Assembly: GCF_021391675.1 (NCBI RefSeq)
Contig: NZ_CP090095.1
Span: 1,927,501 to 1,991,500 of the forward strand
DNA from: Neorhizobium galegae
Lineage (GTDB): Bacteria > Pseudomonadota > Alphaproteobacteria > Rhizobiales > Rhizobiaceae
DNA length: 64,000 nt
Direction: 5' to 3'
Part shown: piece after piece, positions 30,746-40,203 of the stretch
Layout: every line of letters begins with the position of its first letter
Position numbering within the stretch: position 1 is the stretch's first letter
Notes under the pieces: generated by a model
Told to the model about the DNA's origin: nothing
The model's database searches: none
The model's input: only the letters and a program-made list of their open reading frames with translations
Made by a program: the position numbers and the translations under genes

Positions 30746-31816
30746 ATGGCGCCGACCAAGACCGCGTCTGTATCCGGCCGCAAACCAGCGGCAAAGTCTG
30801 CAATCAAATCTGCCTCGAAATCCTCCGCCAAGGAGTTTACGGGCAAGAATACGCCGGATTTCGGCAAGGATCAGGATCTTCACGCCTATCGTGAGATGCT
30901 CCTGATACGCCGTTTCGAGGAGAAGGCCGGCCAGCTCTACGGCATGGGCTTCATCGGCGGGTTCTGTCATCTCTATATCGGCCAGGAAGCGGTCGTCGTC
31001 GGCATGCAGATGGCGCAGCAGGACGGTGACCAGGTTATCACCGCCTATCGCGACCACGGGCACATGCTGGCAACCGGCATGAACGCACGTGGCGTCATGG
31101 CGGAGCTGACGGGACGCAAGGGTGGCTATTCCCGGGGGAAGGGCGGCTCGATGCACATGTTCTCCAAGGAAAAGAATTTCTACGGCGGCCACGGCATCGT
31201 CGGTGCCCAGGTCTCGCTCGGCACCGGTCTCGCCTTCGCCAACAGGTACCGTGGCAATGACAGCGTCTCGGTCGCCTATTTCGGCGACGGCGCGGCCAAC
31301 CAGGGCCAGGTCTACGAGAGCTTCAACATGGCAGCCCTCTGGAAGCTGCCGATCGTCTATATCGTCGAGAACAACCGCTATGCGATGGGCACCTCGACGG
31401 CCCGTGCAACGGCGCAGTCGAACTACTCGCTGCGTGGTTCCGGCTTCGGTATTCCGGGCATCCAGGTCGACGGCATGGACGTTCGCGCCGTCAAGGCTGC
31501 CGGCGACGAGGCGCTCGAGCATTGCCGCTCCGGCAAGGGCCCGATCATTCTCGAAATGCTCACCTACCGTTATCGCGGCCACTCCATGTCCGACCCGGCG
31601 AAATATCGATCCAAGGACGAGGTGCAGAAGATGCGCTCCGAGCACGACCCGATCGAGCAGGTGCGTCTGCGCCTCATCGAAAAGGGCTGGGCGACCGAGG
31701 ACGAGCTGAAGGCGATCGACAAGGATATCCGCGACGTCGTTTCGGATAGCGCCGATTTTGCCCAGGCCGATCCGGAGCCGGATGCGTCCGAGCTCTACAC
31801 CGACATTCTGCTCTGA
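30746..31816 (+). CDS. pdhA: Pyruvate dehydrogenase E1 component, alpha subunit
   Basis: Thiamine-diphosphate part of the E1 heterotetramer that decarboxylates pyruvate. 356 residues. After a Lys/Ala/Ser-rich leader of about 40 residues comes YREMLLIRRFEEKAGQLYG, then the ThDP motif AYFGDGAANQGQVYESFNMA and VYIVENNRYAMGTS. YRYRGHSMSDPAKYR carries the phosphorylation-loop type sequence. AAAGGGAGGG lies before the ATG. First gene of pdhA-pdhB-pdhC; 174 bases upstream are free of genes and probably hold the promoter. Confidence 0.96.
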   Translation: MAPTKTASVSGRKPAAKSAIKSASKSSAKEFTGKNTPDFGKDQDLHAYREMLLIRRFEEKAGQLYGMGFIGGFCHLYIGQEAVVVGMQMAQQDGDQVITAYRDHGHMLATGMNARGVMAELTGRKGGYSRGKGGSMHMFSKEKNFYGGHGIVGAQVSLGTGLAFANRYRGNDSVSVAYFGDGAANQGQVYESFNMAALWKLPIVYIVENNRYAMGTSTARATAQSNYSLRGSGFGIPGIQVDGMDVRAVKAAGDEALEHCRSGKGPIILEMLTYRYRGHSMSDPAKYRSKDEVQKMRSEHDPIEQVRLRLIEKGWATEDELKAIDKDIRDVVSDSADFAQADPEPDASELYTDILL

Positions 31817-31834
31817 TCGCGGGGAGGGAACCCA

Positions 31835-33214
31835 ATGCCAATCGATATCCTGATGCCCGCCCTTTCTCCGACCATGGAGGAAGGTACGCTCAGCAAGTGG
31901 CTGAAAAAAGAGGGTGACAAGGTCACCTCCGGCGACGTGATCGCCGAAATCGAGACCGACAAGGCAACCATGGAAGTGGAAGCCGTCGATGAAGGCGTGA
32001 TCGGCAAACTGCTGGTCGAAGCCGGAACCGAAAACGTCAAGGTCAACACCAAGATCGCCGTGCTCCTGCAGGACGGCGAAAGCGCCGATGCGATCGGTTC
32101 TTCGGCACCTGCCAAGGAGGCTCCGAAGGCTGAAGCTCAGGCTGCCCCGGAAGAAAAGCCGGCGGCTGCTCCGGTCCCGGCCCAGCCGAAGGCCGAGGCC
32201 GCTGCCGATCCGGATATCCCGGCCGGTACCGAAATGGTCATGACCACCGTTCGCGAAGCGCTTCGCGACGCCATGGCCGAGGAAATGCGCCGCGACGAAG
32301 ACGTCTTCGTCATGGGCGAGGAAGTCGCCGAATACCAGGGCGCCTACAAGATCACGCAAGGGTTGCTGCAGGAATTCGGACCCCGTCGCGTCGTCGACAC
32401 GCCGATCACCGAACACGGCTTTGCCGGCGTCGGCGTCGGTGCCGCCATGGCGGGCCTGAAGCCGATCGTCGAATTCATGACCTTCAACTTCGCCATGCAG
32501 GCGATCGACCAGATCATCAACTCCGCCGCCAAGACGCTCTACATGTCCGGCGGCCAGATGGGTGCGCCGATCGTGTTCCGCGGCCCGAACGGTGCCGCCG
32601 CCCGCGTCGGCGCCCAGCACAGCCAGGATTATGCCGCATGGTATAGTCAGATCCCGGGCCTCAAGGTCGTCATGCCGTACACCGCAGCCGACGCGAAGGG
32701 TCTCCTGAAGGCGGCCATCCGCGATCCGAACCCGGTTATCTTCCTCGAAAACGAAATCCTCTACGGCCACCAGTTCGAGGTGCCGAAGCTCGACGATTTC
32801 GTCCTGCCGATCGGCAAGGCCCGCATCCACAAAAAGGGCAAGGACGTTACCATCGTGTCCTTCGGCATCGGCATGACCTATTCCCTCAAGGCAATCGCCG
32901 AGCTGGAAAAGGAAGGCATCGACGTCGAACTGATCGACCTTCGCACCATCCGGCCGATGGATCTGCCGACGGTTATCGAATCAGTCAAGAAGACCGGCCG
33001 CCTCGTCACCGTCGAGGAAGGGTATCCGCAGTCGTCGGTCGGCACGGAAATCGCCACCCGCGTCATGCAGCAGGCCTTCGATTATCTCGATGCGCCGATC
33101 CTGACGATCGCCGGCAAGGACGTTCCGATGCCTTATGCGGCCAATCTCGAAAAGCTGGCGCTGCCGAATGTCGGCGAAGTCGTCCAGGCGGTGAAAACCG
33201 TCTGCTACAGATAA
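31835..33214 (+). CDS. pdhB: Pyruvate dehydrogenase E1 component, beta subunit, with N-terminal lipoyl domain
   Basis: 459 residues instead of about 330, because a complete lipoyl domain (about 1-78) is fused to the N terminus: lipoyl-lysine is Lys43 in [15 protein letters not shown]. An Ala/Pro/Glu-rich linker (about 80-130) leads to the E1 beta core: [39 protein letters not shown], and a transketolase C domain. This fusion is a known alphaproteobacterial trait and parallels the E2 next door. 18 bases separate it from pdhA and 15 from pdhC. Confidence 0.96.
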   Translation: MPIDILMPALSPTMEEGTLSKWLKKEGDKVTSGDVIAEIETDKATMEVEAVDEGVIGKLLVEAGTENVKVNTKIAVLLQDGESADAIGSSAPAKEAPKAEAQAAPEEKPAAAPVPAQPKAEAAADPDIPAGTEMVMTTVREALRDAMAEEMRRDEDVFVMGEEVAEYQGAYKITQGLLQEFGPRRVVDTPITEHGFAGVGVGAAMAGLKPIVEFMTFNFAMQAIDQIINSAAKTLYMSGGQMGAPIVFRGPNGAAARVGAQHSQDYAAWYSQIPGLKVVMPYTAADAKGLLKAAIRDPNPVIFLENEILYGHQFEVPKLDDFVLPIGKARIHKKGKDVTIVSFGIGMTYSLKAIAELEKEGIDVELIDLRTIRPMDLPTVIESVKKTGRLVTVEEGYPQSSVGTEIATRVMQQAFDYLDAPILTIAGKDVPMPYAANLEKLALPNVGEVVQAVKTVCYR

Positions 33215-33229
33215 GGGGAGGATGTTTCG

Positions 33230-34588
33230 ATGCCGATCAACATCACCATGCCTGCCCTGTCTCCCACCATGGAAGAGGGCAATCTTTCCAAGTGGCTCGT
33301 CAAGGAAGGCGACAAGGTCAAGTCGGGCGACGTGCTCGCCGAGATCGAGACCGACAAGGCGACCATGGAAGTCGAATCCGTAGATGAGGGCACCGTTGCC
33401 AAGCTCGTCGTGGCGGCCGGTACCGAAGGCGTCAAGGTCAATGCGCTGATCGCCATCCTTGCCGCCGATGGCGAGGATGTCTCGGCCGCCGCTGCCGGCG
33501 GCGGTGCTTCTCCGGCTCCGAAGGCCGAGGCTGCACCCGCTCCGAAGGCGGAAGCCGCTCCGGTTCAGAAGGCGTCCGAACTGGCGCCTGCTGTCGCTAC
33601 ACCGGCTCCGGCTGCTGCTCCGGCATCGTCGTCCGGCGCAAAGACCTTCTCGTCTCCACTCGCCCGTCGCCTCGCAAAGGAAGCCGGCCTCGATCTGTCC
33701 GCCGTTTCCGGCTCCGGCCCGCATGGACGCGTCGTCAAGGCCGATATCGAAAAGGCTGTGGCTTCCGGCGGCGCAAAGGCTGCACCGGCTGTCGCTCCGC
33801 AGGCCGCCGCCGCACCGGCGCCGGCCATGGCCAAGGGGCCGGCGGACGATACCGTCCTGAAGCTTTTCCCCGAGGGCTCCTACGAGCTTCTGCCGCATGA
33901 CGGCATGCGCAAGACGATCGCCTCGCGCCTCACCGAGTCGAGTCAGACGGTTCCGTCCTACTTCGTCTCGATGGATTGCGAGCTCGACGCGCTGATGAAG
34001 CTGCGCGCCGAGATCAACAAGTCTTCGCCGATGAAGAAGACCGACAAAGGCGAGGTTCCGGCCTTCAAGCTGTCGGTCAACGACTTCATCATCAAGGCGA
34101 TGGCGCTCGCTCTGCGCGATGTCCCGATGGCGAATGCTTCCTGGACCTCGACGGCCCGCGTGCTGCACAAGCATGCGGACGTCGGCGTGGCCGTATCCAT
34201 CCCGGACGGCCTGATCACCCCGATCGTCCGCAAGGCTGAAACGAAGACGCTGTCCGCCATCTCAAACGAGGTGAAGGATCTGGCCAGGCGCGCCCGCGAC
34301 AAGAAGCTGAAGCCGGAGGAATACCAGGGCGGCACGACATCCGTGTCCAACCTCGGCATGTTCGGCGTCTCCAACTTCACCTCGATCGTCAACCTGCCGC
34401 AGGCCTCGATCGTCTCGATCGGCGCAGGCGTCGAGAAGCCGATCGTCAAGAACGGCGAGATCAAGGTGGGCACGGTGATGACGGCAACCTTCGCCTTCGA
34501 CCACCGCGTCATCGACGGCGCGCTCGGCGCGGAACTCGCGTCCGCCTTCAAGCGCTACATCGAAAACCCGATGGCGATGCTGGTGTAG
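33230..34588 (+). CDS. pdhC: Dihydrolipoamide acetyltransferase, E2 of pyruvate dehydrogenase
   Basis: Core of the complex, transfers acetyl from lipoamide to CoA. 452 residues: one lipoyl domain (Lys43 in [15 protein letters not shown]), an Ala/Pro linker with [15 protein letters not shown] repeats, a peripheral-subunit binding domain ([20 protein letters not shown], about 143-178), a second linker, and the catalytic domain with C-terminal [15 protein letters not shown] (His and Asp of the active site). AAGGGGAGGATGTTTCG precedes the ATG. The lipoyl domain closely resembles that of pdhB, suggesting duplication. Confidence 0.96.
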   Translation: MPINITMPALSPTMEEGNLSKWLVKEGDKVKSGDVLAEIETDKATMEVESVDEGTVAKLVVAAGTEGVKVNALIAILAADGEDVSAAAAGGGASPAPKAEAAPAPKAEAAPVQKASELAPAVATPAPAAAPASSSGAKTFSSPLARRLAKEAGLDLSAVSGSGPHGRVVKADIEKAVASGGAKAAPAVAPQAAAAPAPAMAKGPADDTVLKLFPEGSYELLPHDGMRKTIASRLTESSQTVPSYFVSMDCELDALMKLRAEINKSSPMKKTDKGEVPAFKLSVNDFIIKAMALALRDVPMANASWTSTARVLHKHADVGVAVSIPDGLITPIVRKAETKTLSAISNEVKDLARRARDKKLKPEEYQGGTTSVSNLGMFGVSNFTSIVNLPQASIVSIGAGVEKPIVKNGEIKVGTVMTATFAFDHRVIDGALGAELASAFKRYIENPMAMLV

Positions 34589-34598
34589 TCCGGTCTTT

Positions 34599-34637
34599 CC
34601 CTCCCCCTTGCGGGGAGGGTGTCCGCAAGGGGGAGGG
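34599..34637. repeat. 15-bp perfect inverted repeat between pdhC and the SGNH gene
   Basis: CCCTCCCCCTTGCGG (34599-34613) and CCGCAAGGGGGAGGG (34623-34637) with a 9-base loop. It starts 11 bases after the pdhC stop. It resembles a dispersed rhizobial intergenic palindrome and may act as a terminator-like or mRNA-stabilising structure. No T run follows. Confidence 0.8.
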
Positions 34638-34654
34638 GTATCGGAGGTGCGTCC

Positions 34655-35293
34655 ATGAAAACCGTTCTCTGCTATGGCGATTCATTGACCTGGGGTACGG
34701 ATGCCGCGACCGGCGGCCGCCATGCCTTCGAAGATCGCTGGCCGAGCGTGCTGCAGGCAGCGCTCGGTCCCGCGGTCAATGTGGTCGCTGAGGGTCTCGG
34801 CGGTCGTACCACCGCCTATGACGACGGGCTTGCCGATTGCGATCGCAATGGTGCGCGGCTGCTGCCGACAGCCCTTCATAGCCATGGTCCTCTCGAGCTG
34901 GTCATTATCATGCTTGGCACCAATGACCTGAAGCCGATCATCCACGGCACGGCCATGGGCGCGCGGCAGGGTGTGAAGAAGCTGGTCAGCCTCGTGCGCT
35001 TCCACGACTGGGGCCGGGAATGCGACACGCCTGAAATCCTTATCGTGTCGCCGCCGAGGCTCTGCGAGACCGCAAACCCGATGACCGGAGCGCTGTATCG
35101 GGGAGCCATCGAGCAGTCTTCGATGCTCGCATCGCTCTATCGGGACCTCGCCGACGAACTAGGCTGCGGCTTCTTCGATGCGGGTTCGGTCGCCAAAACG
35201 ACACCGATCGACGGCGTGCATCTCGATGCAGAAAATACCCGAGCCATCGGACGCGGCCTCGAGCCCGTCGTCCGGATGATGCTGGGGCTGTAG
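34655..35293 (+). CDS. SGNH/GDSL-family hydrolase (arylesterase-like)
   Basis: Serine esterase of unknown natural substrate. 212 residues with the four SGNH blocks: VLCYGDSLTWGT (catalytic Ser near residue 10), the Gly block VAEGLGGRTTAYDD, LGTNDLK (Asn), and DGVHLDAEN (Asp-x-x-His near the C terminus). No signal peptide, so cytoplasmic. The ATG at 34655 has GGAGG 8-12 bases upstream; a longer reading from 34619 runs through the inverted repeat. It interrupts the pdhC-lpdA pair, and no role in pyruvate oxidation is known. Confidence 0.9.
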   Translation: MKTVLCYGDSLTWGTDAATGGRHAFEDRWPSVLQAALGPAVNVVAEGLGGRTTAYDDGLADCDRNGARLLPTALHSHGPLELVIIMLGTNDLKPIIHGTAMGARQGVKKLVSLVRFHDWGRECDTPEILIVSPPRLCETANPMTGALYRGAIEQSSMLASLYRDLADELGCGFFDAGSVAKTTPIDGVHLDAENTRAIGRGLEPVVRMMLGL

Positions 35294-35354
35294 AACAAGA
35301 TTTCCCGAGGCGGGCCGCTTGGAGCTGGCCCCCCAATGAGAAGGCAGGAAAGCA

Positions 35355-36800
35355 ATGGCTCAATCCTACGACGTCATCGTTATCGGTTCCGGTCCCGGCG
35401 GTTATATCGCCGCCATCCGGGCATCCCAGCTCGGGCTGAAGGTCGCCGTCGTCGAGCGCGAGCACCTCGCCGGCATCTGCTCCAACTGGGGCTGCATTCC
35501 GACCAAGGCGCTTCTGCGCTCGGCCGACGTCATGCACACCGCGACCCATGCGAAAGATTACGGCCTGACGCTGGAAGGCACGATCAAGCCGGACGTCAAG
35601 GCGATCGTCGACCGCTCGCGCGGCATCGCGCACCGCATGAACAACGGCGTCGGTTTCCTGTTCAAGAAGAACAAGGTCGACATCATCTGGGGCGAGGCGA
35701 AGCTTACCAAGCCGGGTGAGGTCGTCGTTTCGAAGACCGCCAAGAAGCCGGTCGAACCGGTTGGCCCGATCCCGAAGAATACGCTGGGCGAGGGCACCTA
35801 TACCGCCAAGCACATCATCATTGCGACAGGCGCCCGCCCGCGCGCACTTCCCGGCATCGAACCGGACGGCAAGCTGATCTGGACCTATTTCGAGGCGATG
35901 AAGCCGGAAGAGATGCCGAAGTCGCTGCTGGTCATGGGCTCGGGCGCGATCGGCATCGAGTTTGCGAGCTTCTACCGCACCATGGGCGTCGAGGTCACCG
36001 TCGTCGAGATCATGAGCCAGGTCATGCCGGTCGAGGACGCGGAGATCTCCGCGCTCGCCAAGAAGCAGTTCGAGCGCCAGGGCATGAAGATCCTGCTCGA
36101 AGCCAAGGTCGCCAAGGTCGAGAAGGGTGACAACTCGGTCACCGCGACGATCGAACTCAAGGACGGCAAGACGCAAGCGATCACCGCCGACCGGATGATC
36201 TCGGCCGTCGGCGTCCAGGCCAATATCGAAGGCATCGGCCTTGAGACACTCGGCGTGAAGACAGACCGCGGCTTCATCGTCATCGACGGCTACGGCAAGA
36301 CCAATGTGCCCGGCCTCTATGCGATCGGCGACGTCGCCGGCCCGCCGCTGCTCGCCCACAAGGCCGAGCATGAAGCGGTCATCTGCGTCGAAAAGATCGC
36401 CGGCCTGCCGAATGTCCATCCGATGGACAAGCTGAAAATCCCGGGCTGCACCTATTGCCATCCGCAGGTCGCCTCCGTCGGCCTCACTGAAGCCAAGGCG
36501 AAAGAGCAGGGCCGCGACATCCGCGTCGGCCGTTTCCCGTTCGTCGCCAACGGCAAGGCGATCGCGCTCGGCGAGGACCAGGGCCTCGTCAAGACCATCT
36601 TCGACAAGAAGACCGGCGAACTCATCGGCGCCCACATGGTCGGTGCCGAAGTCACCGAACTGATCCAGGGCTTCGTCGTCGCCATGAACCTGGAGACGAC
36701 GGAAGAGGAGCTGATGCACACCATCTTCCCGCATCCGACCATCTCCGAGACGATGAAGGAAAGCGTGCTCGACGCCTATGGCCGGGCGCTGAATGCCTGA
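35355..36800 (+). CDS. lpdA: Dihydrolipoyl dehydrogenase, E3
   Basis: FAD enzyme that reoxidises dihydrolipoamide with NAD. 481 residues: FAD motif VIGSGPGGYIAAIRASQLG, redox disulfide Cys42/Cys47 in GICSNWGCIPTKAL, NAD motif LVMGSGAIGIEFASFYR, and the C-terminal dimer interface with HTIFPHPTISET carrying the catalytic His. AAGGCAGGAAAGCA precedes the ATG. It is most likely the E3 for the pyruvate dehydrogenase complex encoded just upstream. Confidence 0.96.
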   Translation: MAQSYDVIVIGSGPGGYIAAIRASQLGLKVAVVEREHLAGICSNWGCIPTKALLRSADVMHTATHAKDYGLTLEGTIKPDVKAIVDRSRGIAHRMNNGVGFLFKKNKVDIIWGEAKLTKPGEVVVSKTAKKPVEPVGPIPKNTLGEGTYTAKHIIIATGARPRALPGIEPDGKLIWTYFEAMKPEEMPKSLLVMGSGAIGIEFASFYRTMGVEVTVVEIMSQVMPVEDAEISALAKKQFERQGMKILLEAKVAKVEKGDNSVTATIELKDGKTQAITADRMISAVGVQANIEGIGLETLGVKTDRGFIVIDGYGKTNVPGLYAIGDVAGPPLLAHKAEHEAVICVEKIAGLPNVHPMDKLKIPGCTYCHPQVASVGLTEAKAKEQGRDIRVGRFPFVANGKAIALGEDQGLVKTIFDKKTGELIGAHMVGAEVTELIQGFVVAMNLETTEEELMHTIFPHPTISETMKESVLDAYGRALNA

Positions 36801-36874
36801 CGAGATAGCCTTGCCGGGGATTGTTCCACGGCGAGGCGCCGCCCATATGAGTGTCTCTGGAACGGGAGCGTAGC

Positions 36875-37120
36875 ATGCAGATAGGTTGGATTGCGGCAAT
36901 CATCATCGGCGGCCTGGCGGGTTGGCTCGCCGGCAAGCTGATGGATGTCCGCTTCGGCATTTTCATGAACATCGTCATCGGCATCGTCGGCGCGGTTCTC
37001 GCCAACGGCATCTTCAACAGGTTCAACATCCATGTTGCAGACGGATGGCTGGGTTACCTGGTTGCAGGTTTCATCGGCTCCTGCATTTTGCTATTTATCG
37101 CCAAACTCGTCAGGCGCTGA
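36875..37120 (+). CDS. GlsB/YeaQ/YmgE-type small membrane protein
   Basis: 81 residues, mostly three membrane segments: IGWIAAIIIGGLAGWLAGKL, then FGIFMNIVIGIVGAVLANG and GWLGYLVAGFIGSCILLFIA, with a basic end (KLVRR). This is the transglycosylase-associated protein family, which often responds to stress; the molecular function is unknown. The start at 36875 has GGGAG at 36863-36867. The Gly-rich helices suggest oligomer packing. It lies between lpdA and lipA in the same direction. Confidence 0.85.
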   Translation: MQIGWIAAIIIGGLAGWLAGKLMDVRFGIFMNIVIGIVGAVLANGIFNRFNIHVADGWLGYLVAGFIGSCILLFIAKLVRR

Positions 37121-37157
37121 CGGTAGCCGCGCTCCAAGCGGTTGAAAGCAGGTATCT

Positions 37158-38132
37158 ATGGTCACCATTCTCGACACGATCGCATCCGGCGATGAAAAGC
37201 GCGTCCGTCATCCGGAAAAGGCGCATCGTCCCGATACCGAGGTGATGCGCAAGCCGGAATGGATCCGCGTTCGTGCACCGGTCTCCAAGGGTTATCAGGA
37301 AACCCGTGCGATCGTGAAGGAAAACAAGCTGGTCACGGTCTGCGAGGAAGCGGGCTGCCCCAATATCGGCGAGTGCTGGGACAAGAAGCACGCCACCTTC
37401 ATGATCATGGGCGAGATCTGTACCCGCGCCTGCGCCTTCTGCAACGTGGCGACCGGCAAGCCGAACGCGCTCGACATGGAAGAGCCCGAAAACGTCGCCA
37501 AGGCCGTCAAGCAGATGGGCCTGTCCCACGTGGTCATCACCTCCGTCGACCGCGATGACCTGGCCGACGGCGGCGCCGAACATTTCGAGAAGGTGATCTG
37601 GGCGATCCGTGCCGCGTCGCCGGCAACGACGATCGAAATCCTGACGCCCGACTTCCTGAAGAAGCCCGGTGCGCTGGAGCGCGTCGTCGCCGCCAAGCCG
37701 GACGTGTTCAACCACAATATGGAAACCGTGCCGGGCAACTATCTGACGGTGCGCCCCGGCGCCCGTTATTTCCACTCCGTCCGGCTGCTGCAGCGGGTGA
37801 AGGAGCTGGATCCGACCATGTTCACCAAGTCGGGAATCATGGTGGGGCTTGGCGAAGAGCGCAACGAAGTGCTGCAGCTGATGGACGATCTGCGCACCGC
37901 CGACGTCGATTTCCTGACGATCGGCCAGTATCTGCAGCCGACCCGAAAGCACCATAAGGTAGAAAGCTTCGTCACGCCGGAGGAGTTCAAGTCCTACGAG
38001 ACCGTTGCCTATTCCAAGGGTTTCCTGATGGTGTCGTCCAGCCCGCTGACCCGGTCTTCGCACCATGCCGGCGACGATTTCGCCCGCCTCAAGGCCGCGC
38101 GCGAGAAGAAAGTCCTGGCCGCCGCCGAGTAG
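37158..38132 (+). CDS. lipA: Lipoyl synthase
   Basis: Radical-SAM enzyme that inserts two sulfurs into octanoyl groups to make lipoyl cofactors. 324 residues with the auxiliary-cluster cysteines C62, C67, C73 ([14 protein letters not shown]), the radical-SAM cysteines C88, C92, C95 (CTRACAFC), and the C-terminal RSSHHAGD whose Ser ligates the auxiliary cluster. Its place after the pdh genes and lpdA is logical: it makes the cofactor carried by Lys43 of PdhB and PdhC. Confidence 0.97.
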   Translation: MVTILDTIASGDEKRVRHPEKAHRPDTEVMRKPEWIRVRAPVSKGYQETRAIVKENKLVTVCEEAGCPNIGECWDKKHATFMIMGEICTRACAFCNVATGKPNALDMEEPENVAKAVKQMGLSHVVITSVDRDDLADGGAEHFEKVIWAIRAASPATTIEILTPDFLKKPGALERVVAAKPDVFNHNMETVPGNYLTVRPGARYFHSVRLLQRVKELDPTMFTKSGIMVGLGEERNEVLQLMDDLRTADVDFLTIGQYLQPTRKHHKVESFVTPEEFKSYETVAYSKGFLMVSSSPLTRSSHHAGDDFARLKAAREKKVLAAAE

Positions 38133-38152
38133 GGCGGCAGCCGGTTCCAGGC

Positions 38153-38338
38153 TTATTCGGCTGCCTGGATCTTTTCGCTCTTGTCCTGTCCGCGTCGTCT
38201 TTCGCGCAGCGTGAACCTGTGGCCGCGCGCTTCGGCCTTAGCCATTTCAATGAGATAGACGAGCATGGGGAGCTGGTTCATGTCTGCAAGCTGCTTTGCG
38301 GATTCGAGCAGCTTTATCATCTGCGAGAAATCGTCCAT
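38153..38338 (-). CDS. Small conserved hypothetical protein
   Basis: 61 residues: an acidic-amphipathic N terminus (MDDFSQMIKLLESAKQLADM), a hydrophobic helix (NQLPMLVYLIEMAKAEA), then a strongly basic tail (RFTLRERRRGQDKSEK). No known domain recognised. The start at 38338 is supported by AGAGG upstream on the minus strand; a longer reading to 38416 has no such site. It converges on lipA, with a 7-bp hairpin (38146-38152 / 38163-38169) at the junction. An AGTATA (TATACT on the minus strand) at 38378-38383 could be its -10. Confidence 0.65.
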   Translation of the reverse strand: MDDFSQMIKLLESAKQLADMNQLPMLVYLIEMAKAEARGHRFTLRERRRGQDKSEKIQAAE

Positions 38339-38638
38339 GGATGCCTCTTTCGGCTGCGCCCGGTCTGCTGTCGGTTGAGTATACCAATTGTACGCGCGCT
38401 TGCGACTCTGGATCACTGCAACCGGATGGATGCTACATTAAATCTAATTAATCTGAATGCCGTCTGACATCAACAAATGACCGGTGGTTGAACCAGCCCC
38501 TCCGACGTCCGCGTCAAAGCTCTGTCACAATCGCATTCGGCGATCTCTATAGCGCCGTCTGTTTGACATTGAAATCCTCCTGTCGTCATCGGCAGTTACC
38601 GCCAGTCACGATACCGAGAGCCTGATTCACGGGAGAGC
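38339..38638. other. Intergenic region, possible divergent promoters
   Basis: No gene seen. It has an A+T-rich patch around 38430-38470 and a perfect TTGACA at 38564-38569 oriented toward the P-loop gene, although the sequence 17 bases further on is a poor -10. Confidence 0.4.
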
Positions 38639-39232
38639 ATGATGGATATGGAATCTGGCGCGAATGCGATCCGTTACGTGGGAATTGCCGAAGCAGCACA
38701 CAAGATACTCGGTGCCGATCGGATTCTGGTCATCGGCTGTTCCGGCGGCGGCAAATCGACGCTGTCGCAGAAGATCGCCCGCCGCTTCGGGCTTGCCTAC
38801 ATCTCGATCGACCGGGATGTGCTCTGGCTGCCGGGCTGGGTGCAGCGCGAAAAGCCGGAACAGCATCGCATAATCGCCGAGTTGACTGCCGGTGAACGCT
38901 GGATCATGGACGGCACCAATACGTCCACTTTCGACCTTCGCGTGCCGCGCAGCGATCTCGTCATCTGGGTGCGCATGCCGCGCTGGCTGTGCGTCTGGGG
39001 CATTCTCGGCCGCTGGATCACCAACAGGGGAGGCACCCGCCCGGAAATGGCACCCGGCTGCCCGGAAAAGATCGATCTCGATTTCCTCCGCTTCGTCTGG
39101 ACCTGGGAGAGGGTCTATGGCCCGCGCGTGCTTGCCGGGTTGGCAGCCCACGCGGCCGGAAAGCCGGTTCTGGTGTTGAAATCCCGTCGCGAGATGCGCG
39201 ATCTTCTTGATCTTATCAGAGCGGACGCTTAA
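38639..39232 (+). CDS. P-loop NTPase, adenylate-kinase / FlaR-like
   Basis: 197 residues with a clear Walker A (IGCSGGGKSTLSQKIA, about residues 32-47) and the layout of the small 'DNA topology modulation FlaR-like' kinase group: SIDRDVLWLPGWVQREKPE, then GERWIMDGTNTSTFDLRVPRS. The Lys and Ser of the P-loop are intact. The real substrate is not known, and the FlaR name reflects an old annotation. GGGAGAG precedes the ATG at 38639. It lies 9 bases before the RatA-like gene. Confidence 0.75.
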   Translation: MMDMESGANAIRYVGIAEAAHKILGADRILVIGCSGGGKSTLSQKIARRFGLAYISIDRDVLWLPGWVQREKPEQHRIIAELTAGERWIMDGTNTSTFDLRVPRSDLVIWVRMPRWLCVWGILGRWITNRGGTRPEMAPGCPEKIDLDFLRFVWTWERVYGPRVLAGLAAHAAGKPVLVLKSRREMRDLLDLIRADA

Positions 39233-39241
39233 CTCGGGATC

Positions 39242-39709
39242 ATGCCAAAGTTCGAAATCCGCCGCCCCGTCAAGCACAGCGCCGAACAGATGTACGCGCT
39301 CGTTGCCGATGTCGAAAAATATCCGCAGTTCCTGCCGCTCTGCGAAGCATTGACCGTACGTTCTTCCAAGGAGCGGGACGGCAAGACGCTGCTCGTGGCC
39401 GATATGACCGTCGGCTACAAGGCGATCCGCGAGACCTTCACCACCCAGGTCCTGCTCAATCCGGCCGAGCGGATCATCGACGTGAAATATATCGAGGGAC
39501 CGTTCAAATATCTCGACAACCGCTGGAGGTTCGAGCCGGCGGCCGACGGTTCGCCGGATGCCGGCCCAGAGGGGTGCATCGTGCATTTCTTCATCGATTA
39601 CGAATTCAAGAGCATGATTCTCGGCGCCCTGATGGGCTCGATGTTCGACCGCGCCTTCCGCATGTTCGCCGAAGCCTTCGAAAAGCGGGCCGACAAGATC
39701 TACGCCTGA
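39242..39709 (+). CDS. RatA/Coq10-like START-domain protein
   Basis: 155 residues of the polyketide cyclase/START superfamily, COG2867. Segments ALVADVEKYPQFLPLCEAL, VGYKAIRETFTTQV and FFIDYEFKSMILGALMG are typical of the alphaproteobacterial members that are annotated either as ribosome-association toxin RatA or as the ubiquinone-binding Coq10 homologue. The genome context gives no antitoxin, so a Coq10-like lipid-binding role is the safer inference. The 3' end overlaps convergent cinA by 10 bases. Confidence 0.8.
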   Translation: MPKFEIRRPVKHSAEQMYALVADVEKYPQFLPLCEALTVRSSKERDGKTLLVADMTVGYKAIRETFTTQVLLNPAERIIDVKYIEGPFKYLDNRWRFEPAADGSPDAGPEGCIVHFFIDYEFKSMILGALMGSMFDRAFRMFAEAFEKRADKIYA

Positions 39710-40203
39710 GCGGCCACCTCGGTCAGCATCGCGAGCGCAGTGCGCACCGTCGCAAGCCTGACCTCCGTGCGGCCGATATCGCCGTACAGCATTTCCCGGT
39801 GCAGGATTTTCCCCAAGCGGCTTTTCGCAGCCAGATGCACCAGGCCGACCGGTTTTTCCGCTGATCCGCCGCCGGGACCGGCAATGCCGGTCACCGCAAC
39901 CGCCACGCTCGCCTGCGAGCGATAAAGCGCGCCATGCACCATCTGCAGCGCCGTTTCCTTCGACACCGCGCCATGCGACGCCAGGGTGGCGTCCGCCACC
40001 CCGAGCATGTCCATCTTCGCCTGGTTCGTATAGGTGACGAAACCGCGGTCGACGACGGCCGACGAGCCGGAAATCTCCGTCAACGCCCCGGCGATCAGCC
40101 CGCCAGTGCAGGATTCGGCGGTTGCGACCATTTTCCCGCGCGCCGTGAAATCGGCAACGATCTGTCGGGCCTGGTCCTCGATATCGGCGGGAAACAGGCT
40201 CAC
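39700..40203 (-). CDS. CinA C-terminal domain protein (PncC-type nicotinamide-nucleotide amidase)
   Basis: 167 residues comprising only the CinA C-terminal domain: [40 protein letters not shown] and [21 protein letters not shown] are its conserved blocks, with the catalytic Ser in AESCTGG. Such PncC proteins deamidate nicotinamide mononucleotide in NAD salvage. The N-terminal MoCF domain of full CinA is absent. There is no ATG: the start is GTG at 40203, overlapping the ispDF stop in GTGA, so the gene depends on coupling to ispDF. A longer same-frame reading lies inside ispDF and is not real. Confidence 0.88.
   Translation of the reverse strand: MSLFPADIEDQARQIVADFTARGKMVATAESCTGGLIAGALTEISGSSAVVDRGFVTYTNQAKMDMLGVADATLASHGAVSKETALQMVHGALYRSQASVAVAVTGIAGPGGGSAEKPVGLVHLAAKSRLGKILHREMLYGDIGRTEVRLATVRTALAMLTEVAAQA

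Noticed and set aside
39242..39709. RatA as a toxin-antitoxin module
   Set aside because: No antitoxin-like gene adjoins it; neighbours are a P-loop protein and convergent cinA, so a Coq10-like role is preferred.
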